NCBI GenBank assembly: GCA_949290645.1
Contig: CASESG010000008.1
Span: 1 to 38,583, forward strand
Direction: 5' to 3'
Origin: an uncultured Bacillota bacterium
GTDB taxonomy: Bacteria; Bacillota_I; Bacilli_A; RFN20; CAG-288
DNA: 38,583 nucleotides
The number at the start of each line of letters is the position of its first letter. Within the stretch, counting starts at the first letter, position 1. Made by a program: the position numbers and the translations under genes. Shown one piece after another: positions 29,947 through 38,279 of this stretch. A model generated the notes under the pieces. The model ran no database searches, was not told the origin of the DNA, and was given only the letters and a program-made list of their open reading frames with translations.

Positions 29947-31467
29947 ATGACCCAACAGAGCAAGTCCAAGAACCTCAAGGCCAATCTCATCTTCAACATC
30001 ATCTACCAAGTCCTTGTCCTTGTCACGCCATTCATCACCTCCCCCTATGTCGCACGTGTCCTTCTGCCAGCAGGCCAGGGCTCGTATTCCTTTGGCAACT
30101 CCATCGTCTCCTACTTCAGCCTCGTGGCCGGCTTTGGCTTTGCCAATTACGGAACGATCGCCATCGCCAAGTGCCGTGACGACAAAAAGAAATACAGCTC
30201 GATCATCTGGGAATTGATGATTGCGAAAGGCCTTCTGACCGCCCTGGTCACCGTGGTCTATTCGGCCATGCTCTTCAGCGGGGTGCTCTATTCCTCCGGC
30301 TATCCGATGAACGACCTGAAGGTCTATCTCGTCTTCGGCCTTTTGATTGTCGGAAACGTCTTCGATTTGACTTTCATCTTTAACGGACTCGAGAACTTCT
30401 CCTCTCTCTGCTATCGAAATATCTTCATCAAAGTCCTGAACATCGCCCTGATTTTCCTCTTCGTGAAACAATCGTCTGACTATTTCAATTATGTCATCGT
30501 CATGACGGTATGCTCCGTTCTTTCCGCCTTAAGCACCTTGATGATCCTGCCGAAGAATGTTTGCAAGACACCTATTTCCTGGGCCAATATCGGACGCCAT
30601 TTCAAAAGCTCCTTGATCTACTTCGTCCCAACCATTGCGATGACCTTGTCTCCCCTTCTGTCCAAGACCGTCCTGGGAACTCTTGTCGTCGATCCCGACA
30701 TCAGCGGCTATTATGAGTCGGCCGACAAGCTGGTCACCATCGTCACGACCGTCATCTCCTCGGTCAACACCGTCCTGCTTTCGAGGATGTCCTATCTCTA
30801 CGAGAAGAAGGACGAGAAGGCCATCGTCCATCTCACCGCCAAGATCAACGAGCTCTATCTCGTCTTGGCTCTCCCTTGCTTCTTCGGCTTGCTGTCGATC
30901 AACCGCTTCTTCACCCCGGCCTTCTTCGGCGATGCCTTTGTCTCTTCCATCCCCCTTGTCTATTTCCTGGCACCCAAGATCCTGCTTCAGCCGATCTACA
31001 ACATCCTGACTTCCATCTATTATCTGCCCAAGGGAAAAGTCACGATGACATCGATCTTCCTTCTGATCGGCATGCTTTTCAATCTGCTTCTGACCTATCT
31101 TTTGACCAAGTACTTCTCGGCGATCGGAACGGCCTTGGCCTCCACGTTGACGGAACTTCTCCTGGTTGTCCTCTATGTCTCCTTCGCCCATAAGCACTTC
31201 CGTTTCTTCACGGCCATCAATGCCTTCTGGAAAACCTTTGATGCTAGCCTTCTGATGTTTATCGCCTGCTTCTTCGTCTCGGCTCTCTTTGCCAATCGGT
31301 TCTCGAATCTCGTGCTCTCGATCTTGATGGTCGTGATCGGTTCTCTCGTCTATGGCATCTCTGTCCTTTTGTTCCGGGAGAACCTTGTCGTCAATAATGT
31401 CCGCCTTGTCGGGAACAAGGTTCTTTCCCTCTTCAAGCGTCTTTCGAGGAAGGAGGAGAGAAAATGA
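29947..31467 (+). CDS. wzx: Polysaccharide flippase (Wzx-like, MOP superfamily)
   Basis: The 506-residue protein has about 14 hydrophobic helices and opens with the pattern of the Polysacc_synt family: LKANLIFNIIYQVLVLVTPF, ITSPYVARVLLPAGQGSYSF, GFANYGTIAIAKCRDDK. It flips lipid-linked repeat units across the membrane. It starts three bases after the rhamnosyltransferase gene and overlaps the polymerase gene by four bases. The ATG has no strong ribosome site, so coupling is likely. Confidence 0.9.
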   Translation: MTQQSKSKNLKANLIFNIIYQVLVLVTPFITSPYVARVLLPAGQGSYSFGNSIVSYFSLVAGFGFANYGTIAIAKCRDDKKKYSSIIWELMIAKGLLTALVTVVYSAMLFSGVLYSSGYPMNDLKVYLVFGLLIVGNVFDLTFIFNGLENFSSLCYRNIFIKVLNIALIFLFVKQSSDYFNYVIVMTVCSVLSALSTLMILPKNVCKTPISWANIGRHFKSSLIYFVPTIAMTLSPLLSKTVLGTLVVDPDISGYYESADKLVTIVTTVISSVNTVLLSRMSYLYEKKDEKAIVHLTAKINELYLVLALPCFFGLLSINRFFTPAFFGDAFVSSIPLVYFLAPKILLQPIYNILTSIYYLPKGKVTMTSIFLLIGMLFNLLLTYLLTKYFSAIGTALASTLTELLLVVLYVSFAHKHFRFFTAINAFWKTFDASLLMFIACFFVSALFANRFSNLVLSILMVVIGSLVYGISVLLFRENLVVNNVRLVGNKVLSLFKRLSRKEERK

Positions 31468-32657
31468 CCTCTCTTGAGGCGGTTCTTTCCAAGGACGAGA
31501 CCGTCTTCGTCCGAATCGAAACCCCGCGGTGGACGGCTTTTCGAACCTTTGTCTTCGCCTTTGCCGTGATCTTCAAGTTCATCGATCCCTTCCTCGGTTT
31601 CCTCCCAGGACGTTTTGTCCTCTATCTGGGGGTCTTGATGGTTCTCTCCCTCTTTTCCCTCTATGCTTCTCGCCCCAGCCAAAAGGCCTATCTCACCTTC
31701 GCCTTCCTCTATGTCCTCTCCGTCTTGCTCCTTGTCTTGGGAGAGTCCGGAATCCCCTATAGCGTCTTTGTCGCCGCAAGCATCTACAAGCTCGGCTACC
31801 GCAAATGCATGCGAAGGGCCTTTTGGATCGGCTATTTCTCTTTGATTCTGACGATGGTTCTCTCCTTTGTCCTGGGAATCAACTCCCAGTACAACAACAT
31901 CGCCGGCTCCTTCCTGGAGAACCGCTACACCCTGGGATTTTCTTCCCCCAACACCCCAGGAACCTTGATTATGCTTCTCTTTGCCCTTTCCCTCTGCGGA
32001 AAAGGAAAACTGGATTGGAAAAGCCTGCTCCTTTTTGCCGTTACGATCTTTGCGGTCTATCTGTTCACGAAATCGAGGACCATGATCTTCACGATGGCTC
32101 TCTTCTTGATCTTCTATCTTCCGGCCTGTTTCCTGCTCAAGTGGAAGAAGTCGTGGGTTCTCTTTGCCATGATCCCGATTCTCTTCACTCTCGGATCGTA
32201 TCTCCTCGGCATCTTCTTCATGGATGGCCCGATCAACCATCTTCTGAGCGGACGCCCGAATCTGTTCCACTACTACATTTATAACCGCTCACCGGTCTTG
32301 GTGTCGGTCGAGGATGACCCCTCTCTTGCCGGATATTATCTGGACAACCTCTTCCTGGCCGACATCTATCGCTTGACGATCGTGAGCTTGCTTGTTCTCT
32401 TCGTGCTCTCTTTCGTCGCCTTTTCCCTGATGCGGAAATGCTGCTTGAAGAAGACCTATCAAGGGATTGCCCTGGCTTTCTTCATGCTCATGATCGGGTC
32501 GATGAGCGAGAGCTTCCTGGCGACGAATTTCAATGCCGCCTATGCTGGGTTCTTCTATTTCATCGCCCTGGCCCAGGAGAAAGGAGGAATCCTTTCCCTA
32601 GTGCGGAAGGCGGATGAGACACTCGGGGAAATCCCTGCTCTTGAAAATTGGCAGTGA
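31464..32657 (+). CDS. wzy: O-antigen/surface-polysaccharide polymerase (Wzy-like)
   Basis: A 397-residue integral membrane protein with roughly ten helices and one larger extracellular loop (around residues 255-290: HLLSGRPNLFHYYIYNRSP). That loop has the SGR motif often seen in polymerase/ligase proteins. ENRYTLGFSSPNTPG in the middle also fits Wzy-type proteins. Position directly after wzx (ATGA overlap) is strong supporting context. It would polymerise repeat units outside the membrane. Confidence 0.8.
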   Translation: MTSLEAVLSKDETVFVRIETPRWTAFRTFVFAFAVIFKFIDPFLGFLPGRFVLYLGVLMVLSLFSLYASRPSQKAYLTFAFLYVLSVLLLVLGESGIPYSVFVAASIYKLGYRKCMRRAFWIGYFSLILTMVLSFVLGINSQYNNIAGSFLENRYTLGFSSPNTPGTLIMLLFALSLCGKGKLDWKSLLLFAVTIFAVYLFTKSRTMIFTMALFLIFYLPACFLLKWKKSWVLFAMIPILFTLGSYLLGIFFMDGPINHLLSGRPNLFHYYIYNRSPVLVSVEDDPSLAGYYLDNLFLADIYRLTIVSLLVLFVLSFVAFSLMRKCCLKKTYQGIALAFFMLMIGSMSESFLATNFNAAYAGFFYFIALAQEKGGILSLVRKADETLGEIPALENWQ

Positions 32658-32690
32658 GGTCTTCTTTTCTGGAACGGGAGGTAAGGAATC

Positions 32691-33797
32691 ATGCGGAAAA
32701 TCAAGGTGGCGCAGGTGTTGACCAAAGGGGCGGACAGCGGAACGGAGGTCGTGGTTCGGAACTATTGTCAGGCCCTGGGGAATCGGGTCGATTGGTTGAT
32801 CCTGATCGAGAACGAATGCCGAGTGCTGAACGAGAAGGTCGTCTCCGACTTCGGAGGGAAACTCTTCCTCATTCCTCCCTATTCCCATTTCCTCTCTTAT
32901 GAAAAGCGGTTGAAGGAAATCTTCCTTGCGGAAAAGCCGGACATCGTCCATGCCAACCTTTCGACGGTCTCCTTTGCTCCGCTCATGGCGGCGAAGAAGG
33001 CTCAAGTCCCTGTCCGGATCGCCCACTCCCACACGATGGCTTCTCCCGGGGAAGGGATGAGGAACGTCCTCAAGAAGATCTTCCGAAAGTGGACGATGCA
33101 TTATTGCAACGACTATTTCTGTTGTTCCCAAGAAGCCGGAGAGTTCCAATTCGGGAAGCGGGTCGACAAGAAGGACCTCTTCCTTCTTCCCAACGCCTTT
33201 CCCAAAGGGGCCTTCTCTTTCTCGGAAGAAGCCCGGAGGGAGGTGAGAGAAAGGCACGGACTTTCTGATGATTGCTTGATCCTTGGCTTTGTCGGACGTC
33301 TGGAGAGACAGAAGAATCCCCTCTTCCTGATCGATGTCCTGAAAGAGCTGAGGATTCCTTCCGTTCTTCTCGTCCTCGGGGAAGGATCCATGAAGGAAGA
33401 GATGGAGAGCAAGGCGAAGAGCACGAACGTGGACGTCCGTTTCTGCGGAACGACGACGGATGTCTCTTCCTATTATTCGGCCATGGACATCTTATTGGCT
33501 CCTTCGCTCTTCGAAGGCTTCGGAAACGTCGTCCTGGAGGGACAGGCCAATGGCCTGGATGTCCTTCTTTCCGAGAACTTCCCGAAGTCGGTCTGCCTGG
33601 AGGAGAGAATCTGTCATGTCTGCCCTCTGGATGCTTCCTTCTGGGCAAAGGAAATCACCTATCTTTGGGAAGAGAGGAAGAAGGTTCCACTTGCAGAGAG
33701 AAGAAAAGAGAGCAAGAGCCTTGATCTCTATGACATCGACAAGGCGAAGGAAAGGCTTCTGAAACGATATCAGGATGACCTCGAGAGACTCCTCTGA
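32691..33797 (+). CDS. Glycosyltransferase family 4 (EpsF-like)
   Basis: A 368-residue GT-B enzyme. The N-terminal donor-acceptor pattern is KVAQVLTKGADSGTEVVVRN, then DIVHANLSTVSFAPLMAAK and RIAHSHTM. The C-terminal nucleotide-sugar domain has LGFVGRLERQKNPLFLIDVL, VLGEGSMKEEMES and the EX7E motif SLFEGFGNVVLEGQANGLD. The ATG has GGGAGGTAAGG upstream. It is the last gene of the plus-strand operon, and its end overlaps the convergent glycosyltransferase gene by 28 bases. Sugar donor unknown. Confidence 0.9.
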   Translation: MRKIKVAQVLTKGADSGTEVVVRNYCQALGNRVDWLILIENECRVLNEKVVSDFGGKLFLIPPYSHFLSYEKRLKEIFLAEKPDIVHANLSTVSFAPLMAAKKAQVPVRIAHSHTMASPGEGMRNVLKKIFRKWTMHYCNDYFCCSQEAGEFQFGKRVDKKDLFLLPNAFPKGAFSFSEEARREVRERHGLSDDCLILGFVGRLERQKNPLFLIDVLKELRIPSVLLVLGEGSMKEEMESKAKSTNVDVRFCGTTTDVSSYYSAMDILLAPSLFEGFGNVVLEGQANGLDVLLSENFPKSVCLEERICHVCPLDASFWAKEITYLWEERKKVPLAERRKESKSLDLYDIDKAKERLLKRYQDDLERLL

Positions 33798-34696
33798 AGG
33801 ATCTCTTCGATTTCCTTGACGGTCTCTTCGGGCAAGGAGACTCTCCAGTTCAGCTTCTGCGGGCATTTTTCCCATTCTTTTTGATTGTCTAAGTCAAGAA
33901 GGAAGTTCTCTTTCATCGCTGAGTCGAAGTCTCCGTCGATTTCGATCGTCCGATTCAGGGCATCTTCTCCGATCTTTGCGCCGCGGATCGTGTCGAGAAG
34001 GTCATCGACCATGAAATAGTCGTAGGGATATTTCTTCTTTTCGTAATGTTTGCGGAAACAGTCCAGGAAGGCTCCGGCGACCGGGGAGCCCTTCCTTCCG
34101 GCGATGAAGTAGGCATTCCAGGTGTAGTGATCCTCTCCCAGATTCCGCCAGCTCTTGTTGTTCTCTCCGTAGGCGGAGCCAAAAGAGCGATTGTCCGCAA
34201 GCATGCTCTCCAAGGGAAAGCGAGTGAGGAAGAGAAGAGTCGAATCGACCCAGTATCCGCCGAGAGTCTCGATCAAGGTCATCCGCAGATAGTCGGAGAA
34301 ATTTTGGATGGTCACGGTTTTCTCAAGAAAGCGTCGGTAGACGATGTCCGTGCGAGAGACATAGTTCTCGACGTTGCTCTTGTCGATGAAAAGAATCTCA
34401 TACTCCGGATAGAAGAATCGAAGGGATTGATAGCAGAGACGAGGGACAACAGGCATCTTGGATGGTCCATCCCACCAAAAGAAGAAGATTCTCTTTGGAA
34501 TCGGGGACTTCTCGATTGTCACGCTTTTCCATTTCTCCATGATTGGAAGGAAGCGCCGTTTTGTATAATCTGCCATGAACTCTGCTTTTGCTTTCGTTCG
34601 ATTGCGAGAGAAAAGCATCTTGAAAATAAAGGAAATCGAATCCTTGAAGCCCAGAGCGGAGAGGAGGTGAAGAACTTTCCTCGTCTTTTCTTTCAT
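33770..34696 (-). CDS. Capsular-polysaccharide-type glycosyltransferase (DxD sugar-binding family)
   Basis: The 308-residue protein has the pattern of the capsular polysaccharide synthesis / Gly_transf_sug group: PIPKRIFFFWWDGPSKMPVV, LCYQSLRFFYPEYEILFIDK, then SDYLRMTLIETLGGYWVDS, where the usual DxD is replaced by V-D-S. YTWNAYFIAGRKGSP follows. The start at 34696 has AAAGGA upstream and overlaps the stop of the neighbouring GT2 gene (ATGA). The two minus-strand genes form a unit facing the wzx-wzy operon. Donor and acceptor unknown. Confidence 0.85.
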   Translation of the reverse strand: MKEKTRKVLHLLSALGFKDSISFIFKMLFSRNRTKAKAEFMADYTKRRFLPIMEKWKSVTIEKSPIPKRIFFFWWDGPSKMPVVPRLCYQSLRFFYPEYEILFIDKSNVENYVSRTDIVYRRFLEKTVTIQNFSDYLRMTLIETLGGYWVDSTLLFLTRFPLESMLADNRSFGSAYGENNKSWRNLGEDHYTWNAYFIAGRKGSPVAGAFLDCFRKHYEKKKYPYDYFMVDDLLDTIRGAKIGEDALNRTIEIDGDFDSAMKENFLLDLDNQKEWEKCPQKLNWRVSLPEETVKEIEEILQRSLSRSS

Positions 34697-35742
34697 CGGG
34701 TCAATCCTTTCAGGAAGAGATAGCAGAGAAAGGTGCAGTGATGGGAGAAGAGGAAGGCGAAGATTCTTTTGACAAGCTTGATGTTGCCGTTCAATCTGGT
34801 TCGATGTTTTTTCGCAAGAAACTGGTAGCGACGGAAGATCTCCTTGGCGGAGGAGTAGTTCATTTTCAGGCGGATGGAATTCTGGAGATTGACATAGGCG
34901 AAGGTCGAGATGCGGCAATACAGGGCTTGATGGAATTCCTTTTCCGTGAGCAATCCCTTTTCGATGGCAGACAATCCTCTTCTTTCCAAGGCTTGGATGA
35001 GTTTCTCGTCCCTTTCGAAGATGATCTCGCAGGGGGTGAGCCTCCGGCTGAGGGACGAGGTGTTGAAGCAGTAGTGGTAGTATCCTTTGTCAGCGTAGGA
35101 GAAAGTCGCTCTGGAGAGGAAAACGTCAATCAAGAAGCAGTTGTCTTCTCCGCTGGTCAAGGATTGTTCGAAGTGGACTTCCTTCTCCGTCAGGAATTCC
35201 TTTCGATAGAGATAGCGCCAGAGATAGCCATACCAACCCTCGTCTCCGCCATAGGAGGAGATTCCCTTGTAGGAGGCGAAGAAGAGACTGATCAGGATCT
35301 GGTGGAGGGAATGCCTCTGGACTCTTGTCTTCAAGGTCGTGTTCTCGCTCTCCAGAAAATAGGGGAAGATGATCAGATCGAGACCCTCCTTCATCGCAGA
35401 GGAAATCGTGGAGAACAGATCCTCCTCGATCTTGTCGTCGCTATCGACGAAGGCGAGATATTCCCCGGTGCATCGTTCGATACCGGTCGTCCTTGCGGCA
35501 GCGGGGCCTTTGTTTTCCTGCCAGAAATAACGGACCTCGAGCTTTGAACTGAGGGAGAGACAGAAATTCTCCAATCCCAGGACATGCGATCCATCCTCGA
35601 CGATCACGATTTCGAAAGGAAGGGAGGAATCCCTTTCGGAAGCCTTTTGGAAAGTATTCAAAAGACTTTGGATCGTGGCGAGCGGAGTTTCGTAGACTGG
35701 GATGATGAAGGAGATTTTTGGCTTTTGTCTTTGCTTTTCCAT
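34693..35742 (-). CDS. Glycosyltransferase family 2 (EpsJ-like)
   Basis: A 349-residue enzyme with the GT-A motifs ISFIIPVYETPL, EIVIVEDGSH, NKGPAAARTTGIERCTGEYL and AFVDSDDKIEEDLFS (metal site DSDD). The C-terminal part (GEDNCFLIDVFLSRA, YHYCFNTSSLSRRLTP) follows the EpsJ/CpsJ group. The start chosen is MEKQRQ at 35742 behind an AGAGGGGG site; the longer frame extends back through the promoter and is rejected. Confidence 0.9.
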   Translation of the reverse strand: MEKQRQKPKISFIIPVYETPLATIQSLLNTFQKASERDSSLPFEIVIVEDGSHVLGLENFCLSLSSKLEVRYFWQENKGPAAARTTGIERCTGEYLAFVDSDDKIEEDLFSTISSAMKEGLDLIIFPYFLESENTTLKTRVQRHSLHQILISLFFASYKGISSYGGDEGWYGYLWRYLYRKEFLTEKEVHFEQSLTSGEDNCFLIDVFLSRATFSYADKGYYHYCFNTSSLSRRLTPCEIIFERDEKLIQALERRGLSAIEKGLLTEKEFHQALYCRISTFAYVNLQNSIRLKMNYSSAKEIFRRYQFLAKKHRTRLNGNIKLVKRIFAFLFSHHCTFLCYLFLKGLTR

Positions 35743-35772
35743 AAGACCCCCTCTCTGGGACAAGAACAGCTT

Positions 35773-35822
35773 ATTATAGCAAACCCCTTCGATTGATTTG
35801 GCGCTCTCGGAGAGGATATACT
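35773..35822. promoter_or_regulatory. Divergent promoter pair
   Basis: Minus strand: TATAAT (revcomp at 35773-35778) serves the GT2 gene, giving a leader of about 24 bases. Plus strand: TTGATT (35793-35798), an 18-base spacer and TATACT (35817-35822) serve the membrane protein at 35837, with a leader of only about 7-8 bases. Confidence 0.65.
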
Positions 35823-35836
35823 TGTCTCGTCGAAAC

Positions 35837-37276
35837 ATGAAAGAGAAAGCCTTTTTGCAAAAACGCCCCGAGAAGCGAAAGAAAATCTTGCCTCTTGTTC
35901 TTTGTGTCTTGGCAAGTCTTTTTCTGACCGTCGCTTTTCTGGAGACTCTCACCTTCAATCTCTATCATGTCTTCTCGCGGCCGTCGGATTATTCCGTCTT
36001 GCTCGTCTTGACTCAGCTTTTGAAGATTGCTTCCTATCTTCTTGTCCCGCTGGCCGTCTTTCTTCACCACCGCACGTCGAAAAACATCCTTCGTTTCCTT
36101 TACCCTCTGGTCTCTGTCGTATCCCTGTTTTGCTATTCGGAATATGTTTCCATCGTCAAGACACCGGAGAACACGCCAAATCTCAACCATCTCGATCTTG
36201 TCACCCTGGAAATCTATGACTCGATCAATCTCTTCATGCCCGAGTGGGCCATCAAGTCTCTCTTCTTGGCCGGGGACATTCTCCTTCTTCTGATCTCGGT
36301 TCTGTTGTATTTTCAGGACAACATTGTCGGGAAAGACCTTCTGTCCCTGTGTTATTTGCCCGTCGTGGTCTTGGTGACCCTTCCCTTGAACATCTTCACG
36401 GAAGCGGTGTCGAAATTCCCCAGCGATGTCTATGACTTCCTGGTCGTCGATAACTTCAATTTTTGGCACCTTTTGTCATTCCTTTTGGTCTTCTTCATGA
36501 CTGTCGTCCTCTTCTATTGCCTCCGCCCCTTGAGCCGGGAGAAGCAGGATTTCTATCTCCGGGTTCTGGCCATCGTCTTGATGATCCACTTCATGAGCAA
36601 GAACTCGATGCTGATCGGCGATGGATACAACGTCTACAACATCATCTTTTCCTCGATCCCGCTCTTCATCTGCGACATCGGAAAGTTCCTTGTCTTCCTG
36701 GCCGTCTTCACAAGGAAGAAGATCTTCTATGACATCTCCTTCTTTGTCCATTCTGCCGGTGCCGTCTCGGTCTTCTTCTATTTCGGGCGCATCCAGAACT
36801 TCGGCACCATCCTGAACTTCTCCTTCCCGTATTTCGCCATCACGCACATGATCCTCTTTGCCTTGGCCGTCCTTCCGAGGATGTTGGGGCACTTCACCTT
36901 CAGGGGGCGGGATGCCGTCGTTCCGGCTCTCTATTATGGTGTCGTCATCGTCTTGGCGACGATCACTTCGGTCTGGATCACCAACCTGTCGGCGACTTGG
37001 ACAACCGCCTCGGGAGAACATCTACCCGAACTTCTCGAGCTGAACTTCGCCTTCACCCAGATCAATCCCATCCCCATCGAATTGCCGGACATCTGGACCA
37101 TCACGATCGGCTATTGCCAGGTCGACTTCCTCTATCTTCTTGTCCTCTATCTGGTCTATGTCCTCATCTTCACTGTTTTCTTCTTCTTCCAGAAAGGAGT
37201 CTGGAAAATATGGCGTCTTCGCAATCGCCATCTGCTGAAAAGAAGATGCCTTCCTCGTCAGACGAACACCATTTGA
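35837..37276 (+). CDS. Polytopic membrane protein (479 aa), possibly YwaF-like
   Basis: The start is set at ATG 35837. The longer frame includes the promoter. No Shine-Dalgarno is seen, and the leader is very short. The 479-residue protein has about twelve hydrophobic helices, with polar residues clustered in the middle (MSKNSMLIGDGYNVYNIIFS, FPYFAITHMILFALAVLP). The paired IPLFICDIGKFLVFLAVF and SFPYFAITHMIL segments vaguely recall YwaF/TIGR02206 proteins; this is a weak match. It may act in cell-surface assembly because it adjoins the polysaccharide locus, but nothing shows this directly. Confidence 0.7.
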   Translation: MKEKAFLQKRPEKRKKILPLVLCVLASLFLTVAFLETLTFNLYHVFSRPSDYSVLLVLTQLLKIASYLLVPLAVFLHHRTSKNILRFLYPLVSVVSLFCYSEYVSIVKTPENTPNLNHLDLVTLEIYDSINLFMPEWAIKSLFLAGDILLLLISVLLYFQDNIVGKDLLSLCYLPVVVLVTLPLNIFTEAVSKFPSDVYDFLVVDNFNFWHLLSFLLVFFMTVVLFYCLRPLSREKQDFYLRVLAIVLMIHFMSKNSMLIGDGYNVYNIIFSSIPLFICDIGKFLVFLAVFTRKKIFYDISFFVHSAGAVSVFFYFGRIQNFGTILNFSFPYFAITHMILFALAVLPRMLGHFTFRGRDAVVPALYYGVVIVLATITSVWITNLSATWTTASGEHLPELLELNFAFTQINPIPIELPDIWTITIGYCQVDFLYLLVLYLVYVLIFTVFFFFQKGVWKIWRLRNRHLLKRRCLPRQTNTI

Positions 37277-37301
37277 ACTGCATGAAAGAAACAACTATAA
37301 T
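37273..37301 (+). promoter_or_regulatory. tRNA-Arg promoter
   Basis: TTGAAC, a 17-base spacer and TATAAT, 11 bases before the tRNA. The -35 overlaps the stop codon of the membrane protein gene. Confidence 0.8.
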
Positions 37302-37312
37302 CAGTCTGTCCC

Positions 37313-37390
37313 GGCCCAATAGCTCAGTCTGGATAGAGCATCAGTCTTCGAAACTGAGTGTCGTAGGTTCAAATCCTACTTGGGTCACCA
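37313..37390 (+). tRNA. tRNA-Arg (anticodon TCG)
   Basis: A 78-base cloverleaf GGCCCAA...TTGGGTC-A-CCA, D-arm AGCTCAGTCTGG, anticodon arm TCAGT-CTTCGAA-ACTGA (anticodon TCG), T-arm GTAGGTTCAAATCCTAC. CCA is encoded. The sequence turns AT-rich directly after its 3' end. Confidence 0.93.
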
Positions 37391-37424
37391 TATTTGTACG
37401 ACATGTCTGATACAAACTTAGAAC

Positions 37425-37606
37425 TTCTAAGGGTGTGCAGACTTTTTTTATTTTATCCGATAAATACGCACTTTTTGAAATTACGCCGTGTAGCAACTAA
37501 TAAATAAGTGAAGAAAATTTATCATTTTTTAGAGCCAAGTTTACACGGCGTAGGAATTTTTACACGGCGTAAGGCTTTTGAATAAGTCCCTTGCACACCC
37601 CTAGAA
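37425..37606. repeat. 182-bp MITE-like element with terminal inverted repeats
   Basis: TTCTAAGGGTGTGCA (37425-37439) and TGCACACCCCTAGAA (37592-37606) are inverted repeats with 14 of 15 matches. Inside, TTACGCCGTGTA (37481-37492) can pair with TACACGGCGTA (37542-37552) or, over 12 of 12 bases, with TACACGGCGTAA (37561-37572). No gene is present. It resembles a miniature transposable element or a large hairpin; no clear target duplication is seen. The head matches the element at 37994. Confidence 0.6.
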
Positions 37607-37634
37607 AATCAACATAAACTTATCATATTTGAAA

Positions 37635-37682
37635 CCCATTCTTGTTGGAGATTTAGTTCTCTAATAGGGATGGGCTTTTTTA
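37635..37682 (+). terminator. Possible terminator
   Basis: CCCAT (37636-37640) can pair with ATGGG (37670-37674), with a smaller inner stem, and a T-run follows. The stem is weak and no gene ending upstream is identified. Confidence 0.3.
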
Positions 37683-37796
37683 ATGTTCAAAATAATTTTT
37701 TATTTTTTTGGAATTTCACCCCCATCAAAACACCCTAGTTTTCTCCATTATGGTGAGAAGGAGATATGTGTGCTCTTCTCGGAAAGGAGAAATTTT

Positions 37797-38027
37797 ATGA
37801 AACACAAACTTAAAATCGGCGTTTCTAAGAATTTCCCAAAGAGCAATGTCGTTACTTATAAGAAGGTATCACCTGATGTAAAGGTTAAAGACTTAATAGG
37901 TGAATCAAATAAAGTAACAATCATCGTTCCTGGAGATTCAGTTAAAAGCGTCACCATTGAAGAAACTGTCAATCACGGATTAATTTTGTACAAAAGGGTA
38001 TCCAGACTTTTTTTATGCGATAAATAG
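37797..38027 (+). CDS. Small protein of the conjugative-element type (76 aa), C-terminus replaced by a repeat
   Basis: The ATG at 37797 has a strong GGAAAGGAG site. The sequence (MKHKLKIGVSKNFPKS, then VTIIVPGDSVKSVTIEE) recalls small proteins of about 60 residues common on conjugative elements and plasmids of Bacillota; this is from memory. The last ~12 codons (RVSRLFLCDK) are encoded by the head of the repeat element starting near 37994, so the natural end was probably lost by insertion. Codon use is AT-rich, unlike the genes before the tRNA. Function unknown. Confidence 0.6.
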   Translation: MKHKLKIGVSKNFPKSNVVTYKKVSPDVKVKDLIGESNKVTIIVPGDSVKSVTIEETVNHGLILYKRVSRLFLCDK

Positions 38028-38115
38028 GTGTTTTTGAAAATTGCTCCGTTTGCCTAGTAGTCAAAAATGACGATATTTAGGCTACTAGAGAAATTTTTTG
38101 CCTACAAGAGAAACG
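37994..38115. repeat. Second copy of the repeat head, truncated
   Basis: AAGGGTATCCAGACTTTTTT and the following CGATAAATA...TTTTTGAAAATT align with the head of the element at 37425. The internal inverted repeat is different: CTAGTAG (38054-38060) with CTACTAG (38082-38088). No matching right terminus (GGATACCC) is found before the window end, so this copy looks one-ended or decayed. Confidence 0.5.
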
Positions 38116-38279
38116 ATAGTTAATCTATTTCTCAATCATTTAAAATTTAACTCTTTAGCAATATAATATAGGCGAAAATGAGTGTGGACTTTTCCGGAGT
38201 CATCATCTTTTTGCCACACAATCTAGTGATGAATAAGTAATTTTGTATTTATCATGATTTTGGAAGGAGAATGATATTC

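Noticed and set aside
38020..38279. Intact insertion sequence between the small gene and the nitroreductase remnant
   Set aside because: No transposase reading frame and no right terminus matching the head at 37994 were found; only a truncated repeat is supported.
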